Assembly: GCA_951812925.1 (NCBI GenBank)
Contig: OX638368.1
Span: 71,830,422-71,894,421, forward strand
DNA length: 64,000 nt
DNA from: Calliopum simillimum
Taxonomy: Eukaryota > Arthropoda > Insecta > Diptera > Lauxaniidae
Direction of reading: 5' to 3'
Both the position numbers and the translations under genes were made by a program. The notes under the pieces were generated by a model, which saw nothing but the letters and a program-made list of their open reading frames with translations, searched no databases and was not told the DNA's origin. This document shows positions 46,820-59,465 of the stretch, piece after piece; position 1 is the first letter of the stretch; each line of letters begins with the position of its first letter.

Positions 46820-47996
46820 TCATACTGTACTCAAATCCGTTACAAAGGATATGGAGCGCGTATCCACAACAGATTCCTGCGTTTGATTAACTGTGCTCAT
46901 ATCCTTGTCATCTATAATCCGTTTGCTAAACTTCTTGGGTTTCATGGGCAACGTTTTAGCTACCGCTTCCTGCGCATAACTCACTATTCCCATAACCTTT
47001 TCATCAGCCTTATTAATTAATCCTTTCTCAGCTCTGTTACTTTTATCTGTTTCCAGGATGTGCTGTTTTTTAATTTCCTTCTTCGCCAAAAACCTATTTC
47101 CAGTGAGTGCTTCAACTACATTTTCGTGCGTATGATTCGCAACTCTCAACTTATTTTTCTTAAATTTTCTACTATTTTGGGATCCCCAGGCAGGCTGTGA
47201 CTGGGCCCTACCTAGTTTCCCGAATTTTCCTGCCGTGAGCATTGGCTTTTCGTTCACATATGACTTTCATGACGAATTTCTCGTACATTGCCTTGGAAAC
47301 ACCTGTAACTCTTTTCATGACCGTATTCTTTACATTGCTCGCAAAATGGAGTATTTTTCCGCACCAAACACTCCTCTACAGTGTGACCATATTTATCACA
47401 GAAAGAACAATTTTCTGCTTGCTTATCAGTTGTATAAGATTTCCGTCTAATAACCCCCTTTGAAAAGATCTAACTATGGAGCTATATAGCTCTTTCTGCA
47501 AGCTATCATCTTCTACAGTGCCATATTTGGCCTTAAGGCTGTCCATTGCTTCTGCATACAAAGTGTCTAGTCGCCTCGCGAATGCACGGATACCTTCTCC
47601 CGGAAACTGTTTTGAAACTCCAATTTCCTCTCGAATTTTACTTAGGGACCGCCGCTTTAAATACGTATCTTTTAATAAATCGATTTAGTCCTGAACTGTT
47701 TCCAATTTTTCTAAATAAATTAATTCAAACGCGTCCCCATTGAGCCTAAGTCGAATCCATCCTAATAACTCAGATTCCTCTGAAGGGCCTACTACCCTAC
47801 GTACATATTCACAGGCTGCTATGAACCTGTAGAGATCTGTTTTTGAGGCTGGAAAATCTATTCCTGAAAACTCTGGGACTATTTCCCGTACCAATGTTGG
47901 GATGTCTATAAATCTTTCCTCCGTGACTTGTCCCTCATGATAATTATTTGTAACCACCTGATGCGGCTCACTCATCCTGTTCTCCGAATCAATCAT
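46820..47996 (-). pseudogene. LTR-retrotransposon Gag relic with two CCHC knuckles
   Basis: The minus strand from 47996: MIDSENRMSEPHQVVTNNYH, VPEFSGIDFPASKTDLYRFI, then after a frameshift KREEIGVSK-type capsid text ending RAFARRLDTLYAEAMDSLKA and VRSFQRGLLDGN. Two zinc knuckles follow, CSFCDKYGHTVEEC and CEQCKEYGHEKSYRC. This order (capsid-like, then knuckles) is Gag of a Gypsy-type element. Another frameshift leads into MNEKPMLTAGKFGKLGRAQS. No protease, reverse transcriptase or integrase was found, so the element is gutted. It sits inside the presumed intron 46764-56448. Confidence 0.75.
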
Positions 47997-50060
47997 TCTT
48001 CTAGTATAGCTTTAAACTCCGAAATGCTAGTAGTAAATTGCTTCGACGCTTTGACTGCAATAACCACATAAACTAGCAACAATAAAGTGAATTTACCCTT
48101 AAAAATGTTTTCCCAACAAATTGGATCTACTAAGAATACTTTTGAAAAAACAAAAGTCAATGTCAGCAGTTTACTGCTTCGTCACCTCGACTACAATAAC
48201 CGCATCATACAATCCAATCAGTCAATTACAACAAAGTGCAGTGAATCACGGCCTTGATCTGCAGTCCTTTATTTTAAAAATTCTCCCAAAGAAAAACAAT
48301 ACCTTCAACAACATTAACAAAACATTAAAAATCTTATCAAATTACAGTTTTCCCCACTGCAAACAAAAATGTTACCAACACAATTGGCAGTAATTTCAAT
48401 TACAATAACAAAATAACGCATCGGCTTTGCTACGAACAAAACCCAACGCAAACCAAAAATATGACAAATAAAAATAAAAAAACTGTCAGCAAATGCTCAC
48501 TTTAAATGACTTAATTTTGTCTTTGTATTTTTTGTTGAAATCAAAAACTAATCGTGCTAAAACCAAAAACAAAAATTAAAATTGCACCAACAACTGCAAA
48601 AACAATACATATGAACCACAATGCAAAGTTTTATTCACCTATATTTTTTAATAAGTAAAACCACGACCTGCACAACAATATACGAAACGTTTTATTGTAC
48701 ATATACCAGCTTTTAGTTGCTGGTATGAAGACAACTGAATATAAATTTATTTCCTTCGTAAAGATAGAAATAAATTTTAAAAATTTTCCTTATTATTTCT
48801 GCTGATTCCCGCGTTATCCTACTGATCGAAACGGAACCGTGGAATTGTTTGAAAAAAATTCCCAGGAACCCAAAACTGAACCAGTAGGACTTTCCGATTT
48901 TGAGCTCAAAACTTCAAGGAAAGCTTTACAAACACTAGCCCCTTGCAAAGTGGCTTCAAAGTTCATAAACTGTTCGAACAAAAGAATTGAACTACTTCGG
49001 TTGTAAAAATAACCAAAATTTCTCTCTTTTTAGTCTCCTTAACAAGGTTCTCAAACTCTTGGTACTTGATTATACCAAAGATCTTAGCCAACCCAGCACG
49101 AAAACCACTAAAAAGAGCAAACTCCAGAAATTTATCACCGATTATTTTTCAACGAAAACGAAACCGATATCGCACAACTGACTTCTTACCACGGGTGGGA
49201 GAAGCCAGTTTTTCGGTAAACAAAAATTTTAATTTTAATCCATCAATTTTTTTAAAAATTCCAATTTATCAATTTTTTTTCAACTTCAATTTTGTAATTT
49301 TCTTTTTTTTTCCCCAAATTCCACAAATTATTAATATGGTTTATTTAATTAATAAACAGAGCAATTATGTTTGTTTCAATTTATAATTGAAGTTGTTTAT
49401 TAAATAGTAAAAAATGAATTTAAGTAATTAAAAAAAAGTATTTCAAATGATTAAAGTTTTTAAACAAAAGTATTTAAAAAAGATATATTAAAAGAATTTG
49501 CTTTTAATGAGAAAGTTTAGCGTCATTCCGTCTTCACGTCCTAACCTTCTTGAATCACGAATCAAACTGAAACATTCGAAGTTAATGGCTTCTATCGTTT
49601 GGCTGCAAATTGCTGATGATTACTATCTGTCTCACTCATTCCCACATTAATTTATTTTTTTTTTCACTTATTTGTTTTTAAAACCCAGCTCCGAAACGAC
49701 TGTAATCTATAAAAGCCTACCCTAAAATTTGTTTCCTTTCCTACTCTCAGGGGCAATTTCTCTAACTACGTTATTAAGCTTCTTTCAGGTTTTCTTTATG
49801 TTATACTATGATATTCGATCCGGCTTCTACCGAATCGACTACCACAGGGTCTTTGAGGCGTATAGGCAGTAATGCAAGCAAGACTGCCAGTCGGCCACGG
49901 TTTTGGTTTTATTGGTTTTAATTTATCTTGTTTTTAAAAAACTCACCAATTTATTGAAACGAAAGATTCCTTCCAACGTTGCACTTCTGTCTGTCTATGC
50001 ATTCACTACAAACACCTTTACAAATACTCCGCTTCCCTCGTTGCGTAGTCCTGGCTCGGA
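47997..50060. other. no gene; presumed leader of the Gag relic and AT-rich DNA
   Basis: Between Gag and the primer-site-like sequence. AC-rich 48180-48420 and T-rich 49200-49340 segments; no conserved coding sequence seen. Confidence 0.4.
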
Positions 50061-50300
50061 CTACCGGCTGCGCCAAATGTTAGTGCTGTATTTCCCTTGC
50101 GAAGGGAAACTACAGCTGAGTTGTTTACCTGTAACTATTAAAGAGAACCCGAAAAATTGGTTGGTCGCCGAAGTATAATCACCAAATGTTAACGCTGTAT
50201 TTCTGGGAACAAGCTCCGGATATTCGTCAGGAACTTCCACTCGGTGAATACGCGTGACGTTCGCTTGAATCAATAACCACACAATAAAACACTAGCACTC
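50060..50300 (-). other. LTR-like / primer-binding-site-like region
   Basis: On the minus strand, AATACAGCACTAACA is followed by TTTGGCGCAGCCGGTAG, resembling the LTR end and tRNA primer site of fly LTR elements. A second similar junction, AATACAGCGTTAACATTTGG, lies about 100 bp away. No matching second LTR was found, so the boundary is tentative. Confidence 0.4.
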
Positions 50301-50635
50301 GATTATAGTTCCGATCACTAACTGATTTCTTTATTGTAAAATCACTTACCCGCTAGAGGTTTACAGATATTGGATAAATATGATTTTTTCAACTACGTGC
50401 TATCAATTTTACACCATTAAGTAAACTTTTCGTGAAAACAGAACCTAATTTTATTCATTTTTAACAAAATGCCAGCAAATGAGTTTTACATTACTTTTAG
50501 CATAAAATGGACCTTTTCTCATTAAGCCGATGATATGAGCATTTTCTTTAGGCTTATTTCGTTTATGTATGTATAACACATAAGTGTTATCAATTTTTGA
50601 ATTTTAAATGCAAGTGAGCTTCCCCTCACAAAGTT

Positions 50636-50684
50636 GTATGTGTATTCTCCTGTAACTCCTAGGAGAAGCATAGATCCAACAAAG
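50636..50684 (-). mobile_element. 49-bp 3' scrap of the LINE family, 10-bp TSD
   Basis: TGTATTCTCCTGTAACTCCT and AGGAGAAGCATAG match the 3' end of the LINE at 16785 and 23357-24082. TCACAAAGTT is present on both sides (50626-50635, 50685-50694), so this is a genuine, extremely truncated retrotransposition event. Confidence 0.8.
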
Positions 50685-51180
50685 TCACAAAGTTAGTCTG
50701 CAGATAATTTGGGAACCGTTGCGAATAGTAGATGGAGTTAAATTAAAAACGCAAGTTAGGCAAATCTCAAAATTTTATGGAAAAATTTGTTTACAACTGA
50801 AACAATGAACGGTTTTGTAATGCAAATGTGGTATATTAAAATGTATGAAATGTTTCTATTCTGACGCCGGTAATGCATAAAAAGAAAAAGTAATGCTTAA
50901 ACTTTTTTAACGAATACTTGCAACTTGTTCATTACACTGTACACCACGGAAGAAATAACATGGTTCTGGAAATGGATTTTTATAAATAGTCTAAGATACG
51001 AATAAGAAGAGATTTGCACCCATCTGTTTAATGGATGAAAACTATTTTATATGAAAGTAAATACGTTAAGAAACATATTGTGAGTGGGTTGCCTAAAAAA
51101 ATTCTGGCAAGGCTATGGTTCATTCCAAATTGAAAAGTGAATTTTTTTCAAAAAATGCACTCATATGTTTAATGAAAAAA

Positions 51181-51600
51181 TTATATACCATTCGAAAGTT
51201 TAGAGGCTCTACAATATGTTAAAGTAGGGTTGCCTTTTTTTTTTCCTGGCAAGGCATAGGGTTGCCAGGCATTAAAAGGTAGGTCAATACCACAAATTTG
51301 CACTATGTGTTTAAAAAAAAAAATGTGTTTAATGAAAAAATTATATACCAATCGAAAGTTTAAAGCCTTTACAATGTGTTTACGTAGGGTTGCCAATTTT
51401 TTTCCTGGCAAGGCATAGGGTTGCCAGGCTTTAAAAGGTAGGTCAATACCACAAATTTGCACTATGTGTTTAAAAAAAAAAATGTGTTTAATGAAAAAAT
51501 TATATACCAATCGAAAGTTTAAAGCCTTTACAATGTGTTTACGTAGGGTTGCCAATTTTTTTCCTGGCAAGGCATAGGGTTGCCAGGCTTTAAAAGGTCA
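51181..51600. repeat. tandem repeat, about 2.6 units of 160 bp
   Basis: Units start TTATATACCAATCGAAAGTT and contain TAGGGTTGCCAATTTTTTTC and GGCATAGGGTTGCCAGGCTT. Present in the left arm only. A 129-codon minus-strand frame through it is just the repeat translated. Confidence 0.9.
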
Positions 51601-52530
51601 GTCAATACTACAAATTTGCACTCATCTGTTTCATATATAAATTTTGTGATAAAATAAAGATAATTTCATTCCGAACACGGTGATACAGGGCTGCCTGTGA
51701 AAAACCTGTTTTAAGCCAGGGTTGCCGAGCTTTTAGTAATGAAATATTGATACAAATGAAAATGTGCGACAGAGAGATCCGAGTGAACTATTTGGTTAGG
51801 ATGTATACTAGACCTATCATAAGTTATATGCGAAAAATTTATAATGAAAAAAACCTTGCTCCCAGAGGCTAGAAAGTTTCCTATTGATGTATATATCAAG
51901 CATAAAAATTTTGGTCCCGATCGGAAAATAATTGACCGTGCCGCAAGGCCGTTGAAGGTGGGAAAACGCTATTCATATGGAAAAATTGGGCTTTAATCGC
52001 AAGAATCAGTCCTACCTTTGAAACTATTTGACATAAGTAAATGAGATTTGGTATATATATGAACAATGCTTGAGTAAATTGCATCCAATAAAAAAATGGG
52101 CGATGCCACGCCTCTTCGACCCGAAATTCATGTATCTCTGGAAATATTGGACTCAGGGGAATGAGATTCGGTATATATGTAATTGGCACTGGGAAAAAAT
52201 TTTTTTATAAAAAATGGGCGGGGTCACGCCCCCTCCTACTAAAAAAATCAAATTTGTCACATTTTTGAAACTATTTGACACATATGAATAAGATTTGATT
52301 TCAGGTAAAGTGAAGCGAACAGGATATGGCACCGTAAAAATGTTAAACCAATTTAAGGTACTTAGTTGACATGGAAGCAGTATTTTTTTATGTTCTTATT
52401 TTGGTCTCCTAAGTATAAACACTAAGCAAAAGAAATTTGGTCCCGATCGGAACATATTTGACCGTGCCCGCAGGCCGTTAAAGGTCGGAAAAACGCTATT
52501 TATATGAAAATAAGGAAACAATCAATCCTA

Positions 52531-52837
52531 TCTTTGAAACTATTTGACATAGGAGGATGAGATTTAGTACATATATGAACAATACTTAATTTAATAGTAT
52601 CCATGGGCAATGCCACGCCCCCTCCACCCGAAATTTGTCGTATCTCTGAAAATATTTGACTCTGGTAAATGAGATTTGGTAGATATCTTTGAAACTATTT
52701 GACATAGGAGGATGAGATTTAGTACATATATCAACAATACTTAATTTAATAGTATCCATGGGCAATGCCACGCCGCCTCCACCCGAAATTTGTCGTATCT
52801 CTGAAAATATTTGACTCTGGTAAATGAGATTTGGTAG
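52531..52837. repeat. tandem duplication, two units of about 153 bp
   Basis: The segment from ATCTTTGAAACTATTTGACA to AATGAGATTTGGTAGAT occurs twice in a row with few differences. Absent from the opposite arm. Confidence 0.85.
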
Positions 52838-52999
52838 ATATCTAATTGGTACCGGTTACAAAATTTTCAGTAAAAATGGGCGGGCCACGCCTCTTCATTC
52901 TGAAGAAGTCTAATTTGTCATATCTCTGAAACTATTTGGCACAGGTGAATAAGATTGGATTTTAGAAAAAGTGATAGGAAAACCTGTGTCAAAAAGGTT

Positions 53000-55060
53000 T
53001 AACACGTTGAGTGCCACCATACAAGCAAAATGTCCTCCGTCAGGTGCCACGTGAACCGCCGGCGGTACACACTCAACTTTCACCTGTGTGCCACGTGCAC
53101 CGCCGGCGGTACACACTAAAACTTCCCCAGTGTGCCATGTGTACCGCCGGCGCACTATGGTTTTTTTTGGACTAAAAAGTGCCCACAAAAATAATTCACT
53201 ACAAGGACCCTTTTTTTAAAAAAAATCAAATGCAAAATTAAAGGTTATACATTGAGCTATCTGAAAAGATGCCCGCTTTTTCTAGCATTTGATCCACAAA
53301 TTAAGGACAGAGGTCGAAATCTCATAAATTTTGAAAAAAACGGTTTTTCTGTTTAAAAATGTTAGTCGCATTAAACGCAGGAGTGATATATGAATAAATT
53401 TATATGCATTCAATCAAAGCAATTAAGATGAAATCAACTCAAAGTGAAAATGGGCGGTGCCACGCCCCATAAACAAATTCGTAATATTCGTCATATCTCC
53501 GAAACTATTGGACGCAGATAGATAAGATCCGGTATATTTATAACAGGCACAGAGAGAAATAATATCCACTAAAAAAATGGGCGGTGCCACGCCCTACAAA
53601 TATAAAATTTATCATATCTCCGAAACTGAGCTACAGCAATGAATTTTGTTGTATATATTAAAATTAGTAAGTCAAATAATATTTGCTGAAAAAAAGGGCG
53701 GTACCACACCCAACAATGAACATATCCTTATTAATTGCCACTCTGTTCTACAGGAAACAAGTTCATTCATGTAGCTCTTCATATGGGCGTGGCTCCACAT
53801 ATTTTTTCAGCAGACATTATTTGTCTTGATGACTCTTGTATATAAACCGATTTTCATCCACATGGGTCAAATAGTTTCGAAGATATGGTGTGTTTTATAT
53901 TTTTGGGGCGTGGCACCGCCCACTTTTCTAATATATATTATTTCTCTCTGTGCCTATTACAAACATACCGAGTCTTATCTATCTGCGACTAATAGTTTCG
54001 GAGATATCAGGAATTTGTTTTTGGGGCGTGGCACCGCCCATTATTATAATGAATAAATTTTTTCTTGCTTGATTTCATTGAATGCATATAAATTTATTCA
54101 TATATCACTCCTGCGCTTAATGCGACTAGCATTTTTAAACAGAAAAACCGTTTTTTTTTAAATTTATGAGATTTCGACCTCTGTCCCTAATTTGTGGATC
54201 AAATGCTAGAAAAAGCAGGCATCTTTTCAGATAGCTCAATGTATAACCTTTAATTTTGCATTTTATTTTTTTTAAAAAAAAGGGTCCTTGTAGTGAATTA
54301 TTTTTGTGGGCACTTTTTAGTCCAAAAAAAACCATAGTGCGGCGGTGCACAGTCATATGTGAACTCAATGCAATATATTTATATTCTAATGCACTGCAGT
54401 AAATCAAAAAATTTTTGTATTTTATCACAGAGGAAAATGTATTTTTGGTTAGAGTTTTGAAATTTTTACGATATCTTTTATTTTGAAAGAATTACAAAAG
54501 TTACATAAAAGAGGACCAAAAAAAAAATAAATTTATTGGAACAAAAACTAACAAAAGTAAAAATTACATTCAATTAAAGGTTATTAATAATAAAAACTAG
54601 TAACTAATGCGTTACGTTGAAACATTCCAGGCAAAAGGTGGATTATAATCCCTAATAATTATAATAACTATTTATACACTTATTTCAAAATGTTGCAAAC
54701 TTTTTGGTTGTTTTTATTGCTTCTTCACCTCAAGATGTATATTTGATTTGAATGATTGCACTGTGGTCAAATATTTTCAACAAATCTGCGGTGAACAAGG
54801 TACTTAGATAATTTGGTTTCACTCATGTGCCACGTGTACCGCCGGCTGTCACGCCATTTTATAGGACAAATAACACTTATTAGCACAAATCTCTTTCCAC
54901 AAACTTATCATATACCCCTATAGATCAATATTCAACAGTTATTACAAGTCGTCATTTTTCATACATATTGAATTTGTATGGTGGCACCTGGTGATAGACA
55001 ATTTTTTTGTATGGTGGCACAGCGCTACAAGTAAAGTGTGTACCGCCGGCGGTACATCTC
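53000..55060. repeat. inner palindrome with CCGCCGGCGG modules
   Basis: The inner palindrome core runs from about 53151 (CGCACTATGG) to 54340, centred near 53745. Left of it are three tandem units of about 45-60 bp, each containing GTGCCACGTG and ACCGCCGGCGGTACACAC. Right of it are dispersed copies (near 54343, 54830 and 55030). CCGCCGGCGG is itself palindromic and stands out in very AT-rich DNA. Confidence 0.75.
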
Positions 55061-56448
55061 ATTTACCAGAGTCAAATATTTTCAGAGATACGACAAATTT
55101 CGGGTGGAAGGGGCGTGGCACTGCCCATGGATACTATTAAATTAAGTATTGTTCATATATGTACTAAATCTCATCCTCCTATGTCAAATAGTTTCAAAGA
55201 TAGGATTGATTGTTTCCTTATTTTCATATAAATAGCGTTTTTCCGACCTTTAACGGCCTGCGGACACGGTCAAATATGTTCCGATCGGTACCAAATTTTT
55301 TGCTTAGTGTTAATACTTAGGAGACCAAAATAAGAACATAAAAAAATACTGCTTCCATATCAACTAAGTACCTTAAATTGGTTTAACATTTTTACAGTGC
55401 CATATCCGGTTCGCTTCACTTTACCTGCAATCAAATCTTATTCATATGTGTCAAATAGTTTCAGAGATGTGACAAATTTGATTTTTTTAGAAGGAGGGGG
55501 CGTGACCCCGCCCATTTTTTATAAAATATTTTTTCCCAGTGCCAATTACATATGTACCGAATCTCATTCCCCTGAGTCCAATATTTCCAGAGATACATGA
55601 ATTTCGGGTCGAAGAGGCGTGGCATTGCCCATTTTTTTATTAGATGTAATTTACTCAAGCATTATTCATATGTATACCAAATCTCATTCTTTTATGTCAA
55701 ATAGTTTCAAAGATAGGACTGATTCTTACGATTAAAGCCCCATTTTTCCATATAAATAGCGTTTTCCCACCTTCCACGGCCTTGCGGCACGGTCAAATAT
55801 TTTCCCAAACGGGACCAAAATTTTTATGCTTGATATTTACATCAATAGGAAACTTTCTAACCCCTGTGAGCAAGGTTTTTTTCATTGTAAATTTTTCCCA
55901 TATAACTTATGATAGGTCTAGTATACATCCTAACCAAATAGTTCACTCGGATCTCTCTGTCGCACATTTTCATTTGTGCCAATATTTCATTTCTTAAAGC
56001 TCGGCAACCCTGGCTCAAAACAGGTTTTTCACAGGCAGTCCTGTATCACCGTGTTCGGAATGAAATTAGCTACCCACTCACAATATGTTTCTTAACGTAT
56101 TTACTTCCATATAAAATAGTTTTCATCCATTAAACAGATGGGTGCAAATCTCTCCTTATTCGTATCTCCTACTAAAAGGCGACAACGACAAAAATTTACG
56201 TGTTTCGGCGTTTTGAAAGTTTACGTCTGAATTTCCCATTTTACTACTTATATGAGCCTTACATCTAGATTTCCCAATGGAAAACGACATTAAATTCTGA
56301 AGGTTATAAAATTGTTTGTTGAATATATGATTAATTTTAAGTTCAGGAGATTCTGCATAAAACTGAGTGGAAGCTCTTGCACATTTTTTAAATGAAACTG
56401 TGTTACGCAAAATTAGTGATCAGTACTCTAATGTATATCAAAATTTAG

Positions 56449-56649
56449 GACTAAAAAGTAATGTGGGCATCGTTAACTTGCGAAGTGAACACAAAATACG
56501 GAATTCATTTGTCGCCAACTCAAGCAGAGTTGCGTTATAAGTGTATAAATAAAAGGACGAAAAAAGCTGTCGAAAACATTAATACGTCCGGAGCCGTTCG
56601 GGAGGAGACGGAGTATGACGAGGAAATAAAGGCATTAGTGAGGCAATGA
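56449..56649 (+). pseudogene. probable exon 3 of the Myb/SANT-like gene, frameshifted
   Basis: After an acceptor AAATTTAG (56448) the sequence reads ACTAAAAAG (TKK) and then, one base out of frame, MWASLTCEVNTKYGIHLSPT, QAELRYKCINKRTKKAVENI and NTSGAVREETEYDEEIKALV. This is the second half of the Myb/SANT-like domain (consensus W..V..EFN...G..LTPEQAENRFK...KRYKK..DNN..SGR...Y) and follows naturally on KVGPVKKFR from 46763. The one-base shift at the join suggests decay, or that the exon belongs to a second copy. The intervening 9.7 kb would be an intron filled with the Gag relic and the 5.2-kb palindrome. Confidence 0.6.
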
Positions 56650-56659
56650 CTCAATATGC

Positions 56660-57480
56660 TCATCATGGGGGGCATAAATCAAAAAAACATCCCAAACAAA
56701 TTCGATGTATTTTTTGTCAAGGAATTTGCTTGAATTTTTTCAGAATTTTCGGACCTGCCATCTGGGCGTAAAGAGCGATTTAGACATTTTAACCCATTTT
56801 GTCGCCACGACCCACATACGATTTTTCTGAATTTTACTCCAGAATATTTGGAAAGGTGCTCCGTAACATATCTACTACTTCTGAAATATGTGCTCTCCCG
56901 CATATTATCGGAAATCTCGATTTTCCCAAAATTTGTAGATAAAACGACCTCCTGACACCATCTCAGGTCGAAATTTTTTTGTTCGCCTATTGGGAATTTA
57001 ATTTTATACGTCTAGAAATATATTCCACCACATTTGGTTATTGAACAAGGAAAACAATTTTTTTCTTAAAACCTGTGTCATATAAGAGGAGATTATTTTC
57101 GGATGTGCCCATACAGTAAAAAAAGAGCTAGGCTATTGAAATTTGGTACAGATGTTTTTTACATTAACATAATAAAAATCAGTGAATATGAACAAAATCC
57201 GCCGATGGACACGCCTACCTCCCATACAAAGTTAGGGCGTGGTCCGAATTTTTTTTTCAAAATTTCCAATAACTTGACCCCGCTGATTTCAAAAATGCTA
57301 AAAACTCTGAGATATCTTTTATAGTTTTCAAGTTATGAGGAATAAACGAAAATCTACTTTATAAAAACTAGATTTTGTTTGTTTGTGTATTTGTCCCTTA
57401 TTAACTCGGAAACTAAGTAACCGTTTTTAAATAAGTTTTTTTATTGTGTTAGTACAAAAAAGGGCTAATTTATATACTAA
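56660..57480. other. non-coding, nothing recognised
   Basis: Repetitive-looking AT-rich DNA. One GGACACGCCTACCTCCCATA motif (57209) recalls the hairpin-ended repeats. Confidence 0.4.
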
Positions 57481-57900
57481 AAAAGTGGGCGGTGCTACGC
57501 CCCCCAAAAAATTTACTTATCATATCAAAACTCTTTGACGCAGATAAATGAGATTTGGTGAATGTGCAAAAATCATCAGGACAAATAATGTTCACCGGAC
57601 AAATGGGCGGTGCCACGCCCTCAATAATATAAATTCATTATTTCTCTGACAATATTTGCCGCACTTAGGTATGATTGGGTACATATGCTAAGGCAATTAG
57701 AACAAATAGTTCTCACTAGAAAAATGGGTGGTGCCACGCCCCTCTGAATGCTGACTCATCATACCTCAGAAACTGCTTGACGTAGATAGACAAAATCTGG
57801 TACATATGCAAAGGGCATTTGGAAAAATAATTTTCAATGAAAAAATGGACAGTGCCACGCCCTACGAAAATAAAATTTGTCATATTACTAACGCTACTTG
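57480..57900. repeat. divergent tandem units of about 120 bp with GGGCGGTGCCACGCCC
   Basis: Four units (57486, 57605, 57726, 57850) share AAATGGGCGGTGCCACGCCC, CATATCTCAGAAACT and GACGCAGATA. The same module occurs in 53450-54040 and 52080-52890. Confidence 0.8.
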
Positions 57901-58204
57901 GCGCAAATTATAAGGTTTGGTGAAATGCTTCGCTATGGTATGTCCAAGTAAAGAGAGGACAATTTCCAAGGGGCTAAAAAAGGGGGGAATATGTTCTTTA
58001 CCTACTACCCTTTCGTTAAAAGAAAGCATCTTCCGAATTTAAGCAGACTGTAAGCTTAAAATTGATGAATCTGTTGTAAAACGTTGAAGAACATAAAGAA
58101 ATAAAAATAGTTTGTTTTCTCAAAAACTGCAACAGGAAAAAGTTCATAGAAAAAAAAGCAGTAGGGACTTTGCACTTCGATTAAGCATACTTGGCCACAT
58201 ACGT

Positions 58205-59465
58205 AGGCTGCTCGATATATTTCTGGCCTAGGCAACACTAAGTGTTGCCAGGTGCAATCTGACATTTCTATTGAAAAGTTTGATATTTTTTAGCATAAAC
58301 GTACTCAAAACGTTTTGACGTACGACCATCATTTGTGACTTACAGTGACTTGAAAAAATCAATTTGGCAAAAAAATGGAATTAACTCATGAACATTTTCG
58401 TGCGATAATTTTTCACAACTTTCGACGTGGATTATCACGACAAGAGTGCATCGATGAACTTAAATCTTTGTATGGCGATGAAGCACCATCCTATAGCACA
58501 GTGAAAAACTGGTTTAATGAATTCAATCGTGGCCGACGCTCGCTCAAAGACGAATTCCGTGAATGTCATCCAAAAACGGCCATTGTGCCAAAGAACATTG
58601 ATGCCGTGCGTGAAAGATAATGAAAGATCGTCTTGTGACATACCGTTAGATAAAAGCATCCTTGGGCATAAGTTCCACTCCAATACATCCGATATTGCAT
58701 GAACACCTGGCCGTAAAAAAGGTTTGTTCTCGTTGGATCCCGCACAATTCGACAATCGCTCAAAAAAAGGCTCGTGTCGATTGGTGCAAAGAAATGTTGA
58801 AAAAATACGATCGCGGTGCTTCAAAAGACGTTTATAAGATCGTCACAGGTGACGAATTATGGATCTTTGCGTATGAGCTCGAAACAAAACAGCAATCGAC
58901 TGTGTGGGTCTGCGAAGACGAGCCAAATCCAACGAAAGTTGTTCGTGAAAGAAGCACTTCGAAGCAAATGGTCGCCTGTTTCTTCGGCAAAACTGGTCAT
59001 GTGGCGACTGTTCCGCTTGAGCAACGTAGGGCGGTTAATTCTGAGTGGTACATCACCATTTATTTGCCTGAAGTCTTCGGAGAAATTCGAAAAACGAACA
59101 AGAGAAGACGAATCATTGTTCACATCGGCTCAAACCAGCGCCTTTTTGACCGGTCAAAACGTCGAATTGATGGGTCATCCGCCGTACAGCCTTGACTTGG
59201 CACCCAATGACTGCTTTTTATTCCCGCACATCAAGAAAAAAATGCGTGGTCAACGATTTTCGTTGGCAGAAGATGCTGTTGAAGCGTTCAAAAACCATGT
59301 TTTGGAGGTGTCTCAATCGGAGTGGAAAAAGTGCTTCGACAATTGGTTTGAGCGCATGCAAAAGTTTATAAATCATGCTGGAGAATACTTTGAAAATCCA
59401 TAAAACCATTTTTGATGATAAATATTCGCATTTTCATTATTAGGCTAGAAATATATCGAGCAGCC
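58205..59465 (+). mobile_element. DD34D mariner element, inactive
   Basis: Inverted ends GGCTGCTCGATATATTTCTG and, from the right, GGCTGCTCGATATATTTCTA, with CGTA present on both outer sides. The length of about 1.26 kb is full length for mariner. The host sequence continues across (CTTGGCCACA..., ATTATATTG) and is itself duplicated about 1.6 kb away at 59740-59880. Confidence 0.87.
58375..59403 (+). pseudogene. mariner transposase with premature stop and frameshifts
   Basis: Start ATG at 58375: MELTHEHFRAIIFHNFRRGL, then GDEAPSYSTVKNWFNEFNRG (first HTH) up to a stop at 58618. After a frame change: LAVKKVCSRWIPHNSTIAQK, DVYKIVTGDELWIFAYELET (first catalytic Asp), TSKQMVACFFGKTGHVATVP and EWYITIYLPEVFGEI. 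The stretch RRIIVHIGSNQR should be the HHDN motif, but the second Asp is lost to a small deletion and frameshift. Another frame supplies TSAFLTGQNVELMGHPPYSL, DLAPNDCFLFPHIKKKMRGQ (third Asp) and the C-terminus NHAGEYFENP. About 345 codons in total, family-typical, with at least three disabling lesions. Confidence 0.9.

Larger units (their letters stand above)
50994..56167. mobile_element. 5.2-kb composite palindrome
   Basis: The outer arms start AGATACGAATAAGAAGAGAT and end with the inverse (ATCTCTCCTTATTCGTATCT). The arms are inverted over most of about 2 kb each, but the left has an extra segment of about 575 bp (51085-51660) and the centre is occupied by another palindrome. Both arms carry GGGCGTGGC-type modules. 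No coding sequence; paired small frames on both sides are mirror images of one another. Confidence 0.8.

Noticed and set aside
51181..51570. 129-codon minus-strand frame with an internally repeated peptide
   Set aside because: It is the 160-bp DNA tandem repeat read through; the repeat is absent in the opposite palindrome arm and the peptide has no recognisable features.
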